Of a stretch of 64,000 nt of DNA, positions 44,537 to 53,198 are shown piece after piece. The stretch lies in assembly GCF_034058155.1 (NCBI RefSeq), contig NZ_CP139148.1, forward strand, positions 3,658,001 to 3,722,000, written 5' to 3'. The notes under the pieces were generated by a model, which ran no database searches, was not told the DNA's origin, and saw only the letters and a program-made list of their open reading frames with translations. The DNA comes from Flavobacterium sp. KACC 22761. GTDB lineage: Bacteria; Bacteroidota; Bacteroidia; Flavobacteriales; Flavobacteriaceae. Numbering within the stretch: the first letter of the stretch is position 1; each line of letters starts with the position of its first letter. The position numbers and the translations under genes are program-made.

Positions 44537-46067
44537 ATCCGATCTCTTTTAACTTTTCACGTATAGTGTTTTCTAATACAATGTCTTTAGAAAAATGCTT
44601 AGATAACTTTTCTGTAAGTAATTGCATTCTTTCTTCAAATGGTATCCCATCAAGTTCTTCTTCTTCTGTACCCACGTATCTGCCTGGCATTAGGACGTAA
44701 TTATTTTTCGCTATTTCTTCAATTGTGGCAGATTTACAAAAGCCTGCAATGTCTTCATATCCGCCATTTGGGTTTCTCCATTTGTGGTAAGTATCAGCTA
44801 TTTCTTTTATTTCATTAATATCGGCATCACTTTCATCTCTCAATACCCTATTCCTTCTATTTATCATTTTCCCCATTTTGCGGGTGTCAATAAATAAAAT
44901 CTCATTTTCACGGTTTCTATACTTTCCGTTCGTCTTGTTTTTTGCTAAAAACCACAAACAAGCAGGAATCATAGTGTTGTAAAATAATTGAGCAGGTAGT
45001 GCTACCATACAATCAACTAGTCGGGCTTCAATCAAATTTTTACGAATTTCTCCTTCGCTTGTAGTATTTGTATTCATACTTCCGTTTGCTAATACAATAC
45101 CCGCTGTTCCGTTGGGGCTTAGCTTATGAATGAAGTGTTGTAACCAAGCGAAGTTAGCGTTTCCTGTAGGTGGTATACCGTACTTCCAACGTTTATCATC
45201 ACGCAGATGTTCGCCTTTCCAGTCGCTAATATTGAAAGGAGGATTGGCGATAATATAATCTGCTTTTAAATCCGGATGCAAATCGTTGGTAAATGTATCT
45301 CCAAATTGTATGTTGGCATCTATACCACGAATAGCAAGGTTCATCTTGGCTAACTTTACTGTTGTTGGGTTGCTTTCTTGTCCGTAAACGCTAATATCTC
45401 CAATTTTACCCTGATGGCTTTCTATGAATTTTTCGCTTTGTACAAACATTCCTCCACTACCACAACAGCCGTCATATATCCTTCCTTTGTAGGGTTCAAG
45501 CATATCAACCAATACTTTTACAATACTTTGTGGTGTATAGAATTGCCCGCCGTTTTTACCCTCGGCATCGGCAAACATACCTAGAAAGTATTCATAGACT
45601 TGTCCTAATAAATCTTTTCCTTTGTGACCGTCACCACCAAAACCAATAGAACTAATTAAATCGAGTAATTCTCCTAAACGTTGTTTGTCCAAATCAGGAT
45701 TTGCATAGTTTTTTGGTAAAACGCCTTTTAGGTTATCATTGATTTTTTCAATTTCATCCATTGCATTGTCAAGTAATATACCTATTGAAGGTTGCTTAGC
45801 ATTTCCTTGAAGATAACTCCAACGTGCTTTTTCAGGAACATAAAAGACATTATTTGCTAAATATTCATCAGCATCTTCTGGGTCTGCACCAGCATATTCT
45901 CCTTTTCCTGATAGTAATTTAGTATGCAATTCATCAAAAGCATCTGAGATGTATTTTAAGAAAATTAAACCTAAAACTACGTGTTTGTATTCGGCAGCGT
46001 CCATATTGCTACGGAGTTTATCGGCAGCAGCCCAAAGGGTTTTTTCAATGTCTTTTATATCGCTCAT
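44526..46067 (-). CDS. hsdM: Type I restriction-modification, methyltransferase (HsdM) subunit
   Basis: 513 residues. The N-terminal helical domain (HsdM_N, about 5-130) is followed by the N6-adenine methylase fold. [19 protein letters not shown] begins at 174, motif I is [11 protein letters not shown] at 198-208, and motif IV is NPPF at 275-278. It uses S-adenosylmethionine to methylate adenine at sites chosen by HsdS. First gene of the hsd operon. Its promoter must lie in the 353 bp shared with the divergent SDR gene. Confidence 0.96.
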   Translation of the reverse strand: MSDIKDIEKTLWAAADKLRSNMDAAEYKHVVLGLIFLKYISDAFDELHTKLLSGKGEYAGADPEDADEYLANNVFYVPEKARWSYLQGNAKQPSIGILLDNAMDEIEKINDNLKGVLPKNYANPDLDKQRLGELLDLISSIGFGGDGHKGKDLLGQVYEYFLGMFADAEGKNGGQFYTPQSIVKVLVDMLEPYKGRIYDGCCGSGGMFVQSEKFIESHQGKIGDISVYGQESNPTTVKLAKMNLAIRGIDANIQFGDTFTNDLHPDLKADYIIANPPFNISDWKGEHLRDDKRWKYGIPPTGNANFAWLQHFIHKLSPNGTAGIVLANGSMNTNTTSEGEIRKNLIEARLVDCMVALPAQLFYNTMIPACLWFLAKNKTNGKYRNRENEILFIDTRKMGKMINRRNRVLRDESDADINEIKEIADTYHKWRNPNGGYEDIAGFCKSATIEEIAKNNYVLMPGRYVGTEEEELDGIPFEERMQLLTEKLSKHFSKDIVLENTIREKLKEIGYEF

Positions 46068-46420
46068 AATTTATTTTAATATTCCATGTAAGTTTTAAAC
46101 TGCTAAGATATTGAAAAAAGAATGTTTTTAAAGCTAGCAAAAATCTTTCAGTTAATTACAAAAGTAGATTTCGTAGTTAATATTAAGATTATCAAAGTCT
46201 TAATGCAAATATGAAATTTATTCATTTTTAATCTTTACGGAAAACCGCAATTTGTAAAACATTCTCAGCAAGTCTAACAATAATGCAAATCCAAAGCAAT
46301 AAGTATTTCTACGGTATTTCATAAAACAAAATCCCAATCCTAGTATACTCCATGATACCACCAAAAAAACAACCCTATTTCCAATCTAACTTTGTCCCAT
46401 TAATTTAAAAACATAAAATA
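46068..46420. other. Control region between hsdM and the divergent SDR gene
   Basis: 353 bp. TAACTTTG at 46388-46395 is a -7 box (TAnnTTTG) for the SDR gene, 26 bp before its ATG, without a clear -33 TTG. No matching box was found for hsdM. No tRNA, attachment-site repeat or ORF is visible that would mark the edge of the defence island. Confidence 0.5.
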
Positions 46421-47164
46421 ATGGACAATTTAAAAGATAAAGTAGCCGTAATCACAGGCGGAAACAGCGGTATAGGTTACGCAACAGCAAAACAATTAAA
46501 AGAGCAAGGCGCTCAGGTTATTATTACCGGAAGACGAAAAGAAGCCATTGAAAAAGCAGCACAGGAATTAGGCGTTACGGCATTTACGGCAGATCAATCG
46601 AGTGTTTCGGATATTGAGAATCTGGTTGCTACAGTAAAAGAAGATTTCGGTGCGGTGGATATTCTTTTTATCAATGCCGGAATTGCGGGTTTGGGAACAA
46701 TTGAGCAAACTTCGGAGGAATTGTTTGACAGTATTATGAGTGTCAATCTGCGAGGCGCTTATTTTACGCTGAGTAAATTTATCCCAATTTTAAAAGACGG
46801 TGCTTCGGTAGTGTTTCTTTCTTCGAATACTGCAAGTATGCCGGGACCGGGATCTTCGGTTTATTCGGCCAGCAAAACGGCTCTGAATTCGGTTATGAAA
46901 TCGGCGGCGTTGGAATTAGCGCCACGAAAAATCAGAGTGAATTCCGTTAGTCCGGGACCCACAGAAACGGAAGTAATGAAAAAAGTCGGTTTAGATGAAA
47001 CCACCGTAAAAGGTATTATGGATGTTGTAGTCGAAAAAGTGCCATTGAAACAAATGGGAAAATCGGAAGATGTAGCAAAAATGGTTTCGTATTTAAGCAG
47101 CGACGCCGCAAAATTCATCACAGGAGCTGATTTTATTATGGATGGGGGAATGGTGTTAGCTTAA
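46421..47164 (+). CDS. Short-chain dehydrogenase/reductase
   Basis: 247 residues. Classical SDR: VITGGNSGIGYATAKQL (12-28) for the cofactor, an Arg-rich turn (TGRRKE) that favours NADP(H), NAGIAGLG near 87, catalytic Ser near 134 (FLSSNTASM), and YSASK at about 147-151. The C-terminus has DFIMDGGMVLA, the common ending. It is the sole gene of its unit and is followed by a long palindromic repeat. It probably reduces a reactive carbonyl, but the substrate is unknown. Confidence 0.93.
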   Translation: MDNLKDKVAVITGGNSGIGYATAKQLKEQGAQVIITGRRKEAIEKAAQELGVTAFTADQSSVSDIENLVATVKEDFGAVDILFINAGIAGLGTIEQTSEELFDSIMSVNLRGAYFTLSKFIPILKDGASVVFLSSNTASMPGPGSSVYSASKTALNSVMKSAALELAPRKIRVNSVSPGPTETEVMKKVGLDETTVKGIMDVVVEKVPLKQMGKSEDVAKMVSYLSSDAAKFITGADFIMDGGMVLA

Positions 47165-47201
47165 TTATTAATTGTGAATTATTAATTATAAATTAAAGTT
47201 C

Positions 47202-47315
47202 AACCGCAAAGCACGCTAAGGTTTACGCAAAGATCGCAAAGTTATGAACACATAGCTTTGCGATCTTTGCGCTTTTACTAAGTCTAGCTTTAAATATCTT
47301 AGCGTGCTTTGCGGT
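47202..47315. repeat. 114-bp palindromic element (AACCGCAAAGCACGCTAAG)
   Basis: The outer arms AACCGCAAAGCACGCTAAG and CTTAGCGTGCTTTGCGGTT are perfect complements. Inner arms CGCAAAGATCGCAAAG (47226) and CTTTGCGATCTTTGCG (47256) pair as well. A related but diverged copy lies at 48051-48176, so two copies flank the cupin gene. Confidence 0.88.
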
Positions 47316-47366
47316 TAAATCACCAGCATTCAAAAACGTATAATTCAAAATTCCTAACTCCAAGGC

Positions 47367-47441
47367 TGTCCATTTCACCTTGAAGTTTGTCCGTTTGGGC
47401 TATTTTATGATTTCTAAGGAAGCATTGTCGTCCTACTTTTG
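47367..47441 (+). promoter_or_regulatory. Direct-repeat activator site and -7 box of the cupin gene
   Basis: TGTCCATTTCACC at 47367 and TGTCCGTTTGGGC at 47388 are 21 bp apart. TACTTTTG (TAnnTTTG) starts at 47434, 46 bp after the second half-site. The same geometry occurs before the epoxide-hydrolase-like gene and the DoxX gene. Lack of a good -33 box fits activator dependence. Confidence 0.72.
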
Positions 47442-47587
47442 ACTCAGAAATTAACTGATAACAAATAATTTGAATTTAGTCTAAAGTCTTAAAGTCTAAA
47501 GTTATAAAGTCAATTTCAAAATATAAAAATAAACAGAAGTAGAAGACTTTAAGACTTTCGACATTCGACTTTAAAATTTATAAAATT

Positions 47588-48001
47588 ATGGAAACTAAAA
47601 AACAAAAAACCTGGGTTATTATCGCGATTATCATTTTAGGCATCATCGCCTTTTTGGTCCCAAACCAAATCGCGGCCCAAACCGGAATAAAACGCACTGA
47701 TTTACAAAAACACGATTTAAGTATTCCGGGCAGAGAAACCGTTCAAGCGAAAATCGATTTTGAAGGACATTCGGCTTTTGGGAAACACTTTCATCCCGGC
47801 GAAGAGATTATTTATGTACTCGAAGGTTCATTAGAATATGAAGTTGAAGGCCAAGCGCCGGTTACCTTAAAAGCTGGAGAAGTTCTTTTTATTCCCGCTG
47901 GAGTGGTTCACTCGGCAAAAAATAATACAGATACAAAAGCCTCAGAACTGGCGACATATATAGTCGAAAAAGGAAAACCTGTCTTGACTTTGAAGAAATA
48001 G
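47588..48001 (+). CDS. Membrane-anchored or exported cupin
   Basis: 137 residues. A hydrophobic segment (about 9-25) forms an uncleaved anchor or signal, followed by one cupin barrel. Cupin motif 1 is seen in GKHFHPGEEIIYVLEG (about 73-88) with His, His and Glu as metal ligands, and motif 2 in FIPAGVVHSAKN (about 111-122). It may bind a metal and a small molecule in the periplasm. The gene is framed by two palindromic elements and carries an activator-type promoter shared with the next gene. Confidence 0.9.
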   Translation: METKKQKTWVIIAIIILGIIAFLVPNQIAAQTGIKRTDLQKHDLSIPGRETVQAKIDFEGHSAFGKHFHPGEEIIYVLEGSLEYEVEGQAPVTLKAGEVLFIPAGVVHSAKNNTDTKASELATYIVEKGKPVLTLKK

Positions 48002-48050
48002 TTTGTGGTTTCAAGTTTCAGGTTTCAAGTTTCGAGTTGAAATGTGAATA

Positions 48051-48176
48051 GTTTAACCGCAAAGCACGCAAGGATCTTTGACTCATCTGACTTTATAAAG
48101 CCGCAAAGGACGCAAAGCTGTATGAAAAAAAACTTTGCGAACCTTGCGTAAGCCTTAGCGCCCTTTGCGGTTAAAC
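48051..48176. repeat. 126-bp palindromic element (GTTTAACCGCAAAG)
   Basis: GTTTAACCGCAAAG at the left pairs with CTTTGCGGTTAAAC at the right. Inside, GCACGCAAGG pairs with parts of CCTTGCGT. It is a diverged relative of 47202-47315. Confidence 0.82.
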
Positions 48177-48229
48177 CAATTTATAATTAACAATTTATAA
48201 TTAACAATTTATAATTCACAATTATTAAT

Positions 48230-48304
48230 TGTCCATTTCACCCTAAACTTTGTCCACTTCACCTTTTTTCTGCTTTTAAAACGAGGATTGTCAAAATACC
48301 TTTG
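48230..48304 (+). promoter_or_regulatory. Direct-repeat activator site and -7 box of the epoxide-hydrolase-like gene
   Basis: TGTCCATTTCACC at 48230 and TGTCCACTTCACC at 48251 are 21 bp apart. TACCTTTG starts at 48297, again 46 bp after the second half-site. The sequence after the -7 box (AGAAATTAACTGATAA) is also shared with the cupin promoter. Confidence 0.75.
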
Positions 48305-48348
48305 ACGAAGAAATTAACTGATAATCAACTAATCAAAAAATAAAAATT

Positions 48349-49359
48349 ATGAAAACGCTATTAAAAATTACAAACAACATTTTTGCAAAATCAATCTTAA
48401 TTGTCATTCTTTTTATGAATGTGAATGTAACGAACGCTCAAGCTCCAAAAGCAACAATTGAAACAAACCCTTCACTCGGAACTTTAAAACAAATCAACGC
48501 CGGATTATTAAACGTAGGATATATGGAAGCAGGTCCGTCAAACGGAACTCCGGTTATTTTGCTTCACGGTTGGCCTTATGACATTCACAGCTACAACGAA
48601 GTTGTTCCGATTTTGGTTGCAAAAGGATATCACGTTTTTACGCCTTATTTAAGAGGTTTCGGCACCACAACCTTTCTTTCAAAAGAAACGTTCAGAAATG
48701 GACAGCAAGCGGCCTTAGCGAGTGATATTATCGCTTTTATGGATGCGCTTAAAATCGATAAAGCTGTAATTGGCGGTTTTGATTGGGGAGCAAGAACAGC
48801 GGTTGTGGTTTCGGCACTTTGGCCAGAGCGTGTAAAAGGTTTGGTTTCTGTAAGCGGTTATTTGGTAGTGAATTTAGAAGCAAATTTAAAACCGCTTCCG
48901 CCAACAGCTGAATTGGGTTGGTGGTACCAATATTATTTCGCAACCGAAAGAGGAAAACAAGGTTACACACAAAACACCTACGATTTCAATAAATTAATCT
49001 GGAAAATCGCTTCTCCACTATGGAATTTCGACAAAGCAACTTACGATCAAACTGCACAATCTTTTGACAATCCAGATCATGTAGCAATCGTGATTCACAA
49101 TTACAGATGGAGACAATCTTTAGAAGCTGGGGAATCAAAATACGATAATCTTGAAAAACGTTTGGCAAAAAGACCAGAAATCAAAGTTCCAACAATCACA
49201 ATTGGAAGCGATTTTGACGGCGCTTTCGCGGATGGAAAAGCATATGCCAACAAATTCACAGGAAAATACGAACACAGAATTTTAAAAGGAATCGGACATA
49301 ATGTGCCACAAGAAGATCCAAAAGCGTTTGCGCAAGCGATAATTGACGTTTCAAAATAA
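48349..49359 (+). CDS. Exported alpha/beta hydrolase, epoxide hydrolase / dehalogenase type
   Basis: 336 residues. A signal peptide (1-30, ending TNAQ) exports it. The oxyanion region is LLHGWPYDIHSY (71-82). The nucleophile elbow GGFDWGART has Asp145 rather than Ser, which is the mark of epoxide hydrolases and haloalkane dehalogenases. The catalytic His lies in GIGHNVPQEDP. It probably hydrolyses epoxides or similar electrophiles outside the cytoplasm. It shares an unusual promoter layout with the cupin gene, so both are likely induced together. Confidence 0.9.
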   Translation: MKTLLKITNNIFAKSILIVILFMNVNVTNAQAPKATIETNPSLGTLKQINAGLLNVGYMEAGPSNGTPVILLHGWPYDIHSYNEVVPILVAKGYHVFTPYLRGFGTTTFLSKETFRNGQQAALASDIIAFMDALKIDKAVIGGFDWGARTAVVVSALWPERVKGLVSVSGYLVVNLEANLKPLPPTAELGWWYQYYFATERGKQGYTQNTYDFNKLIWKIASPLWNFDKATYDQTAQSFDNPDHVAIVIHNYRWRQSLEAGESKYDNLEKRLAKRPEIKVPTITIGSDFDGAFADGKAYANKFTGKYEHRILKGIGHNVPQEDPKAFAQAIIDVSK

Positions 49360-49484
49360 TGGTGAATTATAAATTGTGAATTGTTAATTAATTTTTCACA
49401 ACTCACTTTTACATTTCACAAAAAAAATACACGCAAAGCATATAAAAATTTACAATTAACAACTCACAATTAACAATTAAAAAA

Positions 49485-49895
49485 ATGGAAACAAAAGTTT
49501 TATACACAGGAAAAACACACACAACAGGTGGTAGAGAAGGAGCTTCTCAAAGTTCAGACGAACAATTGAATATCAAATTAAGTTCACCGGGATCCTCACG
49601 TCCGGGGACAAATCCAGAGCAATTGTTTGCTGCAGGCTGGTCGGCTTGTTTTATTGGGGCTTTGGGAATCGCAGCGTCAAAGCAAGGAATTAAGCTTCCG
49701 GCAGATACTGCGGTAGATGCTGAGGTTGATTTATGTGTCACAGAAGGCGAATATTCTTTGCAGGCACGCCTTAACATTAGTCTTCCGGGAATTGATCGTG
49801 AAACGGCAGAAGCTTTGGCAGCACAGGCACATCAAACTTGTCCTTATTCTAAAGCGACAAGAGGAAACATTAATGTCGAACTTAATATTTTGTAA
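49485..49895 (+). CDS. ohr: Organic hydroperoxide resistance protein (Ohr)
   Basis: 136 residues. It begins METKVLYTGKTHTTGGREGAS, close to standard Ohr. Reactive Cys55 lies in GWSACFIGAL and resolving Cys119 in HQTCPYSKATRGNI. Ohr reduces lipid and organic hydroperoxides, using dihydrolipoyl thiols. The gene lies 125 bp after the hydrolase and may belong to the same stress unit, although AT-rich repeats separate the two. Confidence 0.94.
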   Translation: METKVLYTGKTHTTGGREGASQSSDEQLNIKLSSPGSSRPGTNPEQLFAAGWSACFIGALGIAASKQGIKLPADTAVDAEVDLCVTEGEYSLQARLNISLPGIDRETAEALAAQAHQTCPYSKATRGNINVELNIL

Positions 49896-49903
49896 CTTAG
49901 AGC

Positions 49904-49936
49904 AAACCCGACAGGTTTTTAAAACCTGTCGGGTTT
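49904..49936. terminator. Perfect hairpin AAACCCGACAGG / CCTGTCGGGTTT, terminator or repeat
   Basis: The 16-bp arms are separated by one base; AAACCCGACAGGTTTT pairs with AAAACCTGTCGGGTTT. It sits 8 bp after the ohr stop and ends in a short T run, so it can serve as a terminator. Confidence 0.7.
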
Positions 49937-49967
49937 AAATTAAAGGCTTTTAAAATAGAAAAATATA

Positions 49968-49993
49968 CCTACAAGGTTTTAAAAACCTTGCAG
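49968..49993. repeat. Hairpin CCTACAAGGTTTT / AAAACCTTGCAGG
   Basis: Two 13-base arms with a single mismatch and no loop bases between them. It lies 13 bp before the DUF1223 start, so it would fold in the 5' leader of that gene. Confidence 0.65.
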
Positions 49994-50006
49994 GAAATAA
50001 ATAGAA

Positions 50007-50771
50007 ATGATGAAAAAGATAAGAATAATTAGTGCTTTTGCAATATTGTTGCTTTTAGCAGGAAACGCTGTTTTCGGCCAAAGCAATAAAGACAAAAAAG
50101 GTTTTGCCTTTTTAGAATTATACACTTCTGAAGGCTGTTCAAGCTGTCCTCCGGCAGATGAATTGATGGGAAAAATTCAGAATCAATACAAAGACAGCAA
50201 TGTTTTTGTTTTATCGTATCACGTTGATTATTGGGACAAACAAGGCTGGAAAGATATATTTAGCAGTGCGGCAAATACCAAACGACAATACGATTACGCT
50301 AAATTCTTGGAAAAAGAGCCCATTTATACGCCACAATTGATTATCAACGGAAAAATAGATTATATAGGTTCTCAGGAAACGGCGGTTCAAAACGGAATTC
50401 GTTCTGCGCTTTTAAAACCTGCAGTTGCCGAAATAACTTTGGAAGCAAGTCAGCAAGAAAACAAACTGAATTTAAATTATAACATCAATAAAATTTCAAA
50501 AAACAATCGTTTGTATGTTGCCGTGGTTCAAAAATCGGCTAAAAGCAATGTGAAAAGAGGGGAGAATGCCAATCGTGTTTTGTCGCATTTTCAAATTGTT
50601 CGCAGCTTGAATGGTTTTGCATTGACAGGAAATCCAAAAGGGAATGTTTCGGTTTCTTTGCCAAAAGGTTTTAACACGAAAGATTTTGAAGTTATCGGTT
50701 TTGTTCAAGACATGAATTCCGGAATTATTTTGGGGGCAAACCGAGCCGTTTTTGCACAAAATTTACTGTAA
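50007..50771 (+). CDS. DUF1223 thioredoxin-like exported protein
   Basis: 254 residues; a second ATG directly follows the first. A signal peptide (about 1-24) is followed by a thioredoxin-like domain with LELYTSEGCSSCPPADELM and Cys44-x2-Cys47. Other landmarks are SYHVDYWDKQGWKD and YTPQLIINGK, both typical of DUF1223. The family is thought to act in periplasmic redox or metal matters; no reaction has been proven. It lies downstream of ohr, consistent with a redox stress theme. Confidence 0.9.
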   Translation: MMKKIRIISAFAILLLLAGNAVFGQSNKDKKGFAFLELYTSEGCSSCPPADELMGKIQNQYKDSNVFVLSYHVDYWDKQGWKDIFSSAANTKRQYDYAKFLEKEPIYTPQLIINGKIDYIGSQETAVQNGIRSALLKPAVAEITLEASQQENKLNLNYNINKISKNNRLYVAVVQKSAKSNVKRGENANRVLSHFQIVRSLNGFALTGNPKGNVSVSLPKGFNTKDFEVIGFVQDMNSGIILGANRAVFAQNLL

Positions 50772-51114
50772 AAAAAGAATCAGATTTTCAATATTTTTAA
50801 AATGAAATCTGAATGCCTTGAAACTGTCATTTTGAGAAAAATTTAGGGCAAAAAAAGCGCTGTTTTTGGTTCTGACACAATGACAGTAATGTGTTTTTGT
50901 TTGTTGTTAAATAATTGAAATCCAGTTATTTTTGATGTGTTATGTAAATATAAAAATTAATCCTTAAATATCGAAAAAACAAAGTGGTTTCTTGACGACA
51001 ATTTTACTTTATTATAGTCAAAACCCCTTTAATTTATTGCTATCTTTGGCAAAGTATAGCCAACTTGAAATCTGAAACATAATCCCGAAGCTTCGGGAGA
51101 AACAAATAAAAAAT
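50772..51114. other. 343-bp control region with -7 box and hairpin before the LytS/LytR pair
   Basis: TATCTTTG at 51041-51048 fits TAnnTTTG. The perfect hairpin CCCGAAGCTTCGGG at 51084-51097 lies in the predicted 5' leader of the kinase mRNA, 17 bp before its start. The same hairpin type occurs inside the repeat at 53034-53113. No ORF is seen. Confidence 0.55.
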
Positions 51115-52131
51115 ATGGAAAAAGTAAAACGCTTTCAGGTTTCTCGGCGTGTCATTTGGGGAAGTTCAATAGCACTTGCAATTCTTGCTTCTATTCCCAA
51201 ATTATTTGATGCGGCCACAACGCCTGGCGACTTGGTAATCAATTCTTCGATTACACTTCTGTTTTCGCTTTTTATCTGGTACTACAATATTTACAGCCTG
51301 CCAAAATTCTCTGCACAGCGCACGAATAAAAGCTTGTTTAACTGGAAGTTGCTTCTTAGTGTTATCTTAGGGATTTTATTGATGGTGGTACTGGTGATTG
51401 CACATCAGGAACTTTTTCAAGTTTCGAAAATGGATGCGCCGATTATGTTTGAGCTTCGTGGTGTTTTAATCAACTTGATTGTCTATATGTTTTTGCATCT
51501 GCTTTTTCAGAATTATCAAACGCAACAAATAGGAGTAGAATTAGAACGAAGCAAAGCCTTAAATCTTGGCGCACAGTACGAACTTTTGAAACAACAAGTC
51601 AATCCGCACTTTTTATTCAACAGTTTGAATACGCTAAAATCAATGGTTGATATTCAGGATCCGCAGAGTTCTGATTTTATTTTGAAACTATCTGATTTTT
51701 ATCGTTTTACATTAGACAGCCGAAAGCTTGACTTGATATCCTTAAAAGAGGAAATTCAGATTCTCGATTCGTATGTTTATTTGCTGAAAGCACGTTTTGA
51801 AGATGGATTTGAAGTAATAAATGAGATTGATCAAAAACAATACGATTGTGCTATTCCGCCTTTTTCATTGCAGCTGTTGATTGAAAATTGCATCAAGCAT
51901 AACGTAGTTTCTTTGGATAAACCATTGCGAATTAAATTATATACCGAAAATGATTTTCTGGTAATTGAAAATCCAATTCAGCTAAAACGTGGTGTTTTGT
52001 CAACGGGAGTTGGTTTGGATAATATTAATCAGCGTTTTATGCATTTGGCTCACAAGGAAATCGAAATTGACAAAAACGACACTATTTTTAAAGTTAAAAT
52101 ACCGCTTATTTATGAATATCGTAATAATTGA
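51115..52131 (+). CDS. LytS-type sensor histidine kinase
   Basis: 338 residues. Four hydrophobic helices (about 14-32, 41-60, 77-96 and 115-132) anchor it in the membrane, with little periplasmic loop. The His_kinase domain carries KQQVNPHFLFNSLNTLKSM with His165 as phosphorylation site. The HATPase part has IPPFSLQLLIENCIKHN and a short G box, LSTGVGLDNINQRF. The response regulator gene overlaps its 3' end by 20 bp, so the two form a standard two-component pair. Signal unknown. Confidence 0.93.
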   Translation: MEKVKRFQVSRRVIWGSSIALAILASIPKLFDAATTPGDLVINSSITLLFSLFIWYYNIYSLPKFSAQRTNKSLFNWKLLLSVILGILLMVVLVIAHQELFQVSKMDAPIMFELRGVLINLIVYMFLHLLFQNYQTQQIGVELERSKALNLGAQYELLKQQVNPHFLFNSLNTLKSMVDIQDPQSSDFILKLSDFYRFTLDSRKLDLISLKEEIQILDSYVYLLKARFEDGFEVINEIDQKQYDCAIPPFSLQLLIENCIKHNVVSLDKPLRIKLYTENDFLVIENPIQLKRGVLSTGVGLDNINQRFMHLAHKEIEIDKNDTIFKVKIPLIYEYRNN

Positions 52132-52879
52132 AGATGAAGTAAAAACGGCCAAAGCGCTAGGTCAGCTTATTTTGAGTATTAGGCCTGATGCTCAGGTTTT
52201 ATCGTACATTCAGAGTATTGATGGCGCGGTGAGCTATCTTATGGAAAACGATCAGCCCGATCTTATTTTTATGGATATTCAGCTGGCTGACGGACTTTGT
52301 TTTGAAATTTTCAAAAACGTTGAGGTTTTGTCTCCGGTCATTTTCTGTACGGCTTTTGATGATTATGCGATTGAAGCATTTAAATCAAACGGAATCGATT
52401 ATGTGTTGAAGCCTTTTTCAAGAGACAGCATTTCGCAAGCGATTAAAAAAGCGGGCGAATTGAAGAATTTCTTCCAAAGAAATAAAAAAATGATGCCCGA
52501 TTTTGATTATCTCTTGACCAGAACCGGCGAAAACACAGGCAAAAAAAGCTTTTTAGTCTTTAAAAACAATAAATACCAAACGATTCAAACTGAGAATATT
52601 GCATTTTTCTTCATCAAAAATGAAACGCCAACGATTATGACTTTTGATAAAAATGAATATCAAATAACGCAATCTTTAGATGAGGTGCACAAGTTGTTGT
52701 CGCCAATTCAGTTCTTCCGAATGAACAGACAATATTTGGTCAATTTTTCGGCGATAAGAGAAGCGGAACATTATTTTTCGCGAAAGCTGATTATTAAACT
52801 TACCATTCCAACTGAGGAAAAATTATTAGTAGGAAAAGAGAAAGCGACGGCTTTTTTGAGTTGGCTGGAAAACAGGTGA
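52112..52879 (+). CDS. LytR/AlgR-type response regulator
   Basis: 255 residues from the ATG at 52112, where the receiver domain begins (MNIVIIEDEVKTAKALG). The frame is open further upstream but that part overlaps the kinase and is not receiver-like. Asp55 in LIFMDIQLADG is the phosphoacceptor and YVLKPFS holds the conserved Lys. A LytTR DNA-binding domain fills the last ~100 residues (FFRMNRQYLVNFSAIREAEH). It is co-translated with the kinase; the target promoter is not known. Confidence 0.93.
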   Translation: MNIVIIEDEVKTAKALGQLILSIRPDAQVLSYIQSIDGAVSYLMENDQPDLIFMDIQLADGLCFEIFKNVEVLSPVIFCTAFDDYAIEAFKSNGIDYVLKPFSRDSISQAIKKAGELKNFFQRNKKMMPDFDYLLTRTGENTGKKSFLVFKNNKYQTIQTENIAFFFIKNETPTIMTFDKNEYQITQSLDEVHKLLSPIQFFRMNRQYLVNFSAIREAEHYFSRKLIIKLTIPTEEKLLVGKEKATAFLSWLENR

Positions 52880-52923
52880 TAATGGTTGATTGTTGATTGT
52901 TGATTGTTGATGTTGTGTTCACA

Positions 52924-52983
52924 TGTCACCCTGAGCGAAGTCGAAGGGCGCAAAGTTGGGCTTCGACTCCGCTCAGCCTGACA
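52924..52983. repeat. REP-like hairpin (GTCACCCTGAGCGAAGTCGA)
   Basis: The left arm at 52924-52946 is complementary, with few mismatches, to the right arm at 52961-52983 (CTTCGACTCCGCTCAGCC and TGACA). A second copy follows at 53034-53113 and a single arm lies at 28608-28632. Confidence 0.82.
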
Positions 52984-53033
52984 ACGTGAACTTGAAGCTA
53001 TAAACTTTAAACTTTTAATTTGGCAATATCACA

Positions 53034-53113
53034 TGTTACCCTGAGCGATCCCGAGGCTTCGGGAGAAGGGCGCTCCAATTGGAACGTGGGCTTCGACTCC
53101 GCTCAGCCTGACA
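53034..53113. repeat. REP-like hairpin, second copy with nested palindrome
   Basis: TGTTACCCTGAGCGATCCCG at the left and the same right arm as in the first copy. CCCGAGGCTTCGGG (53050-53063) is nested inside. The 319 bp between the response regulator and ABC-F genes contain these two elements and no ORF. Confidence 0.8.
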
Positions 53114-53198
53114 AATGTAAATTTGAAGCTTTAAATCTAAAATAAAAACTTGAAATATATGTTTTGTTTTATTCAAGTTTTTATTTATATAAAATACT

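Noticed and set aside
46372..46405. Possible fourth copy of the 21-bp direct repeat (ACCCTATTTC and TGTCCCATT) before the SDR gene
   Set aside because: The half-sites are degenerate and would overlap the gene's own TAACTTTG -7 box, so the geometry differs from the other three promoters.
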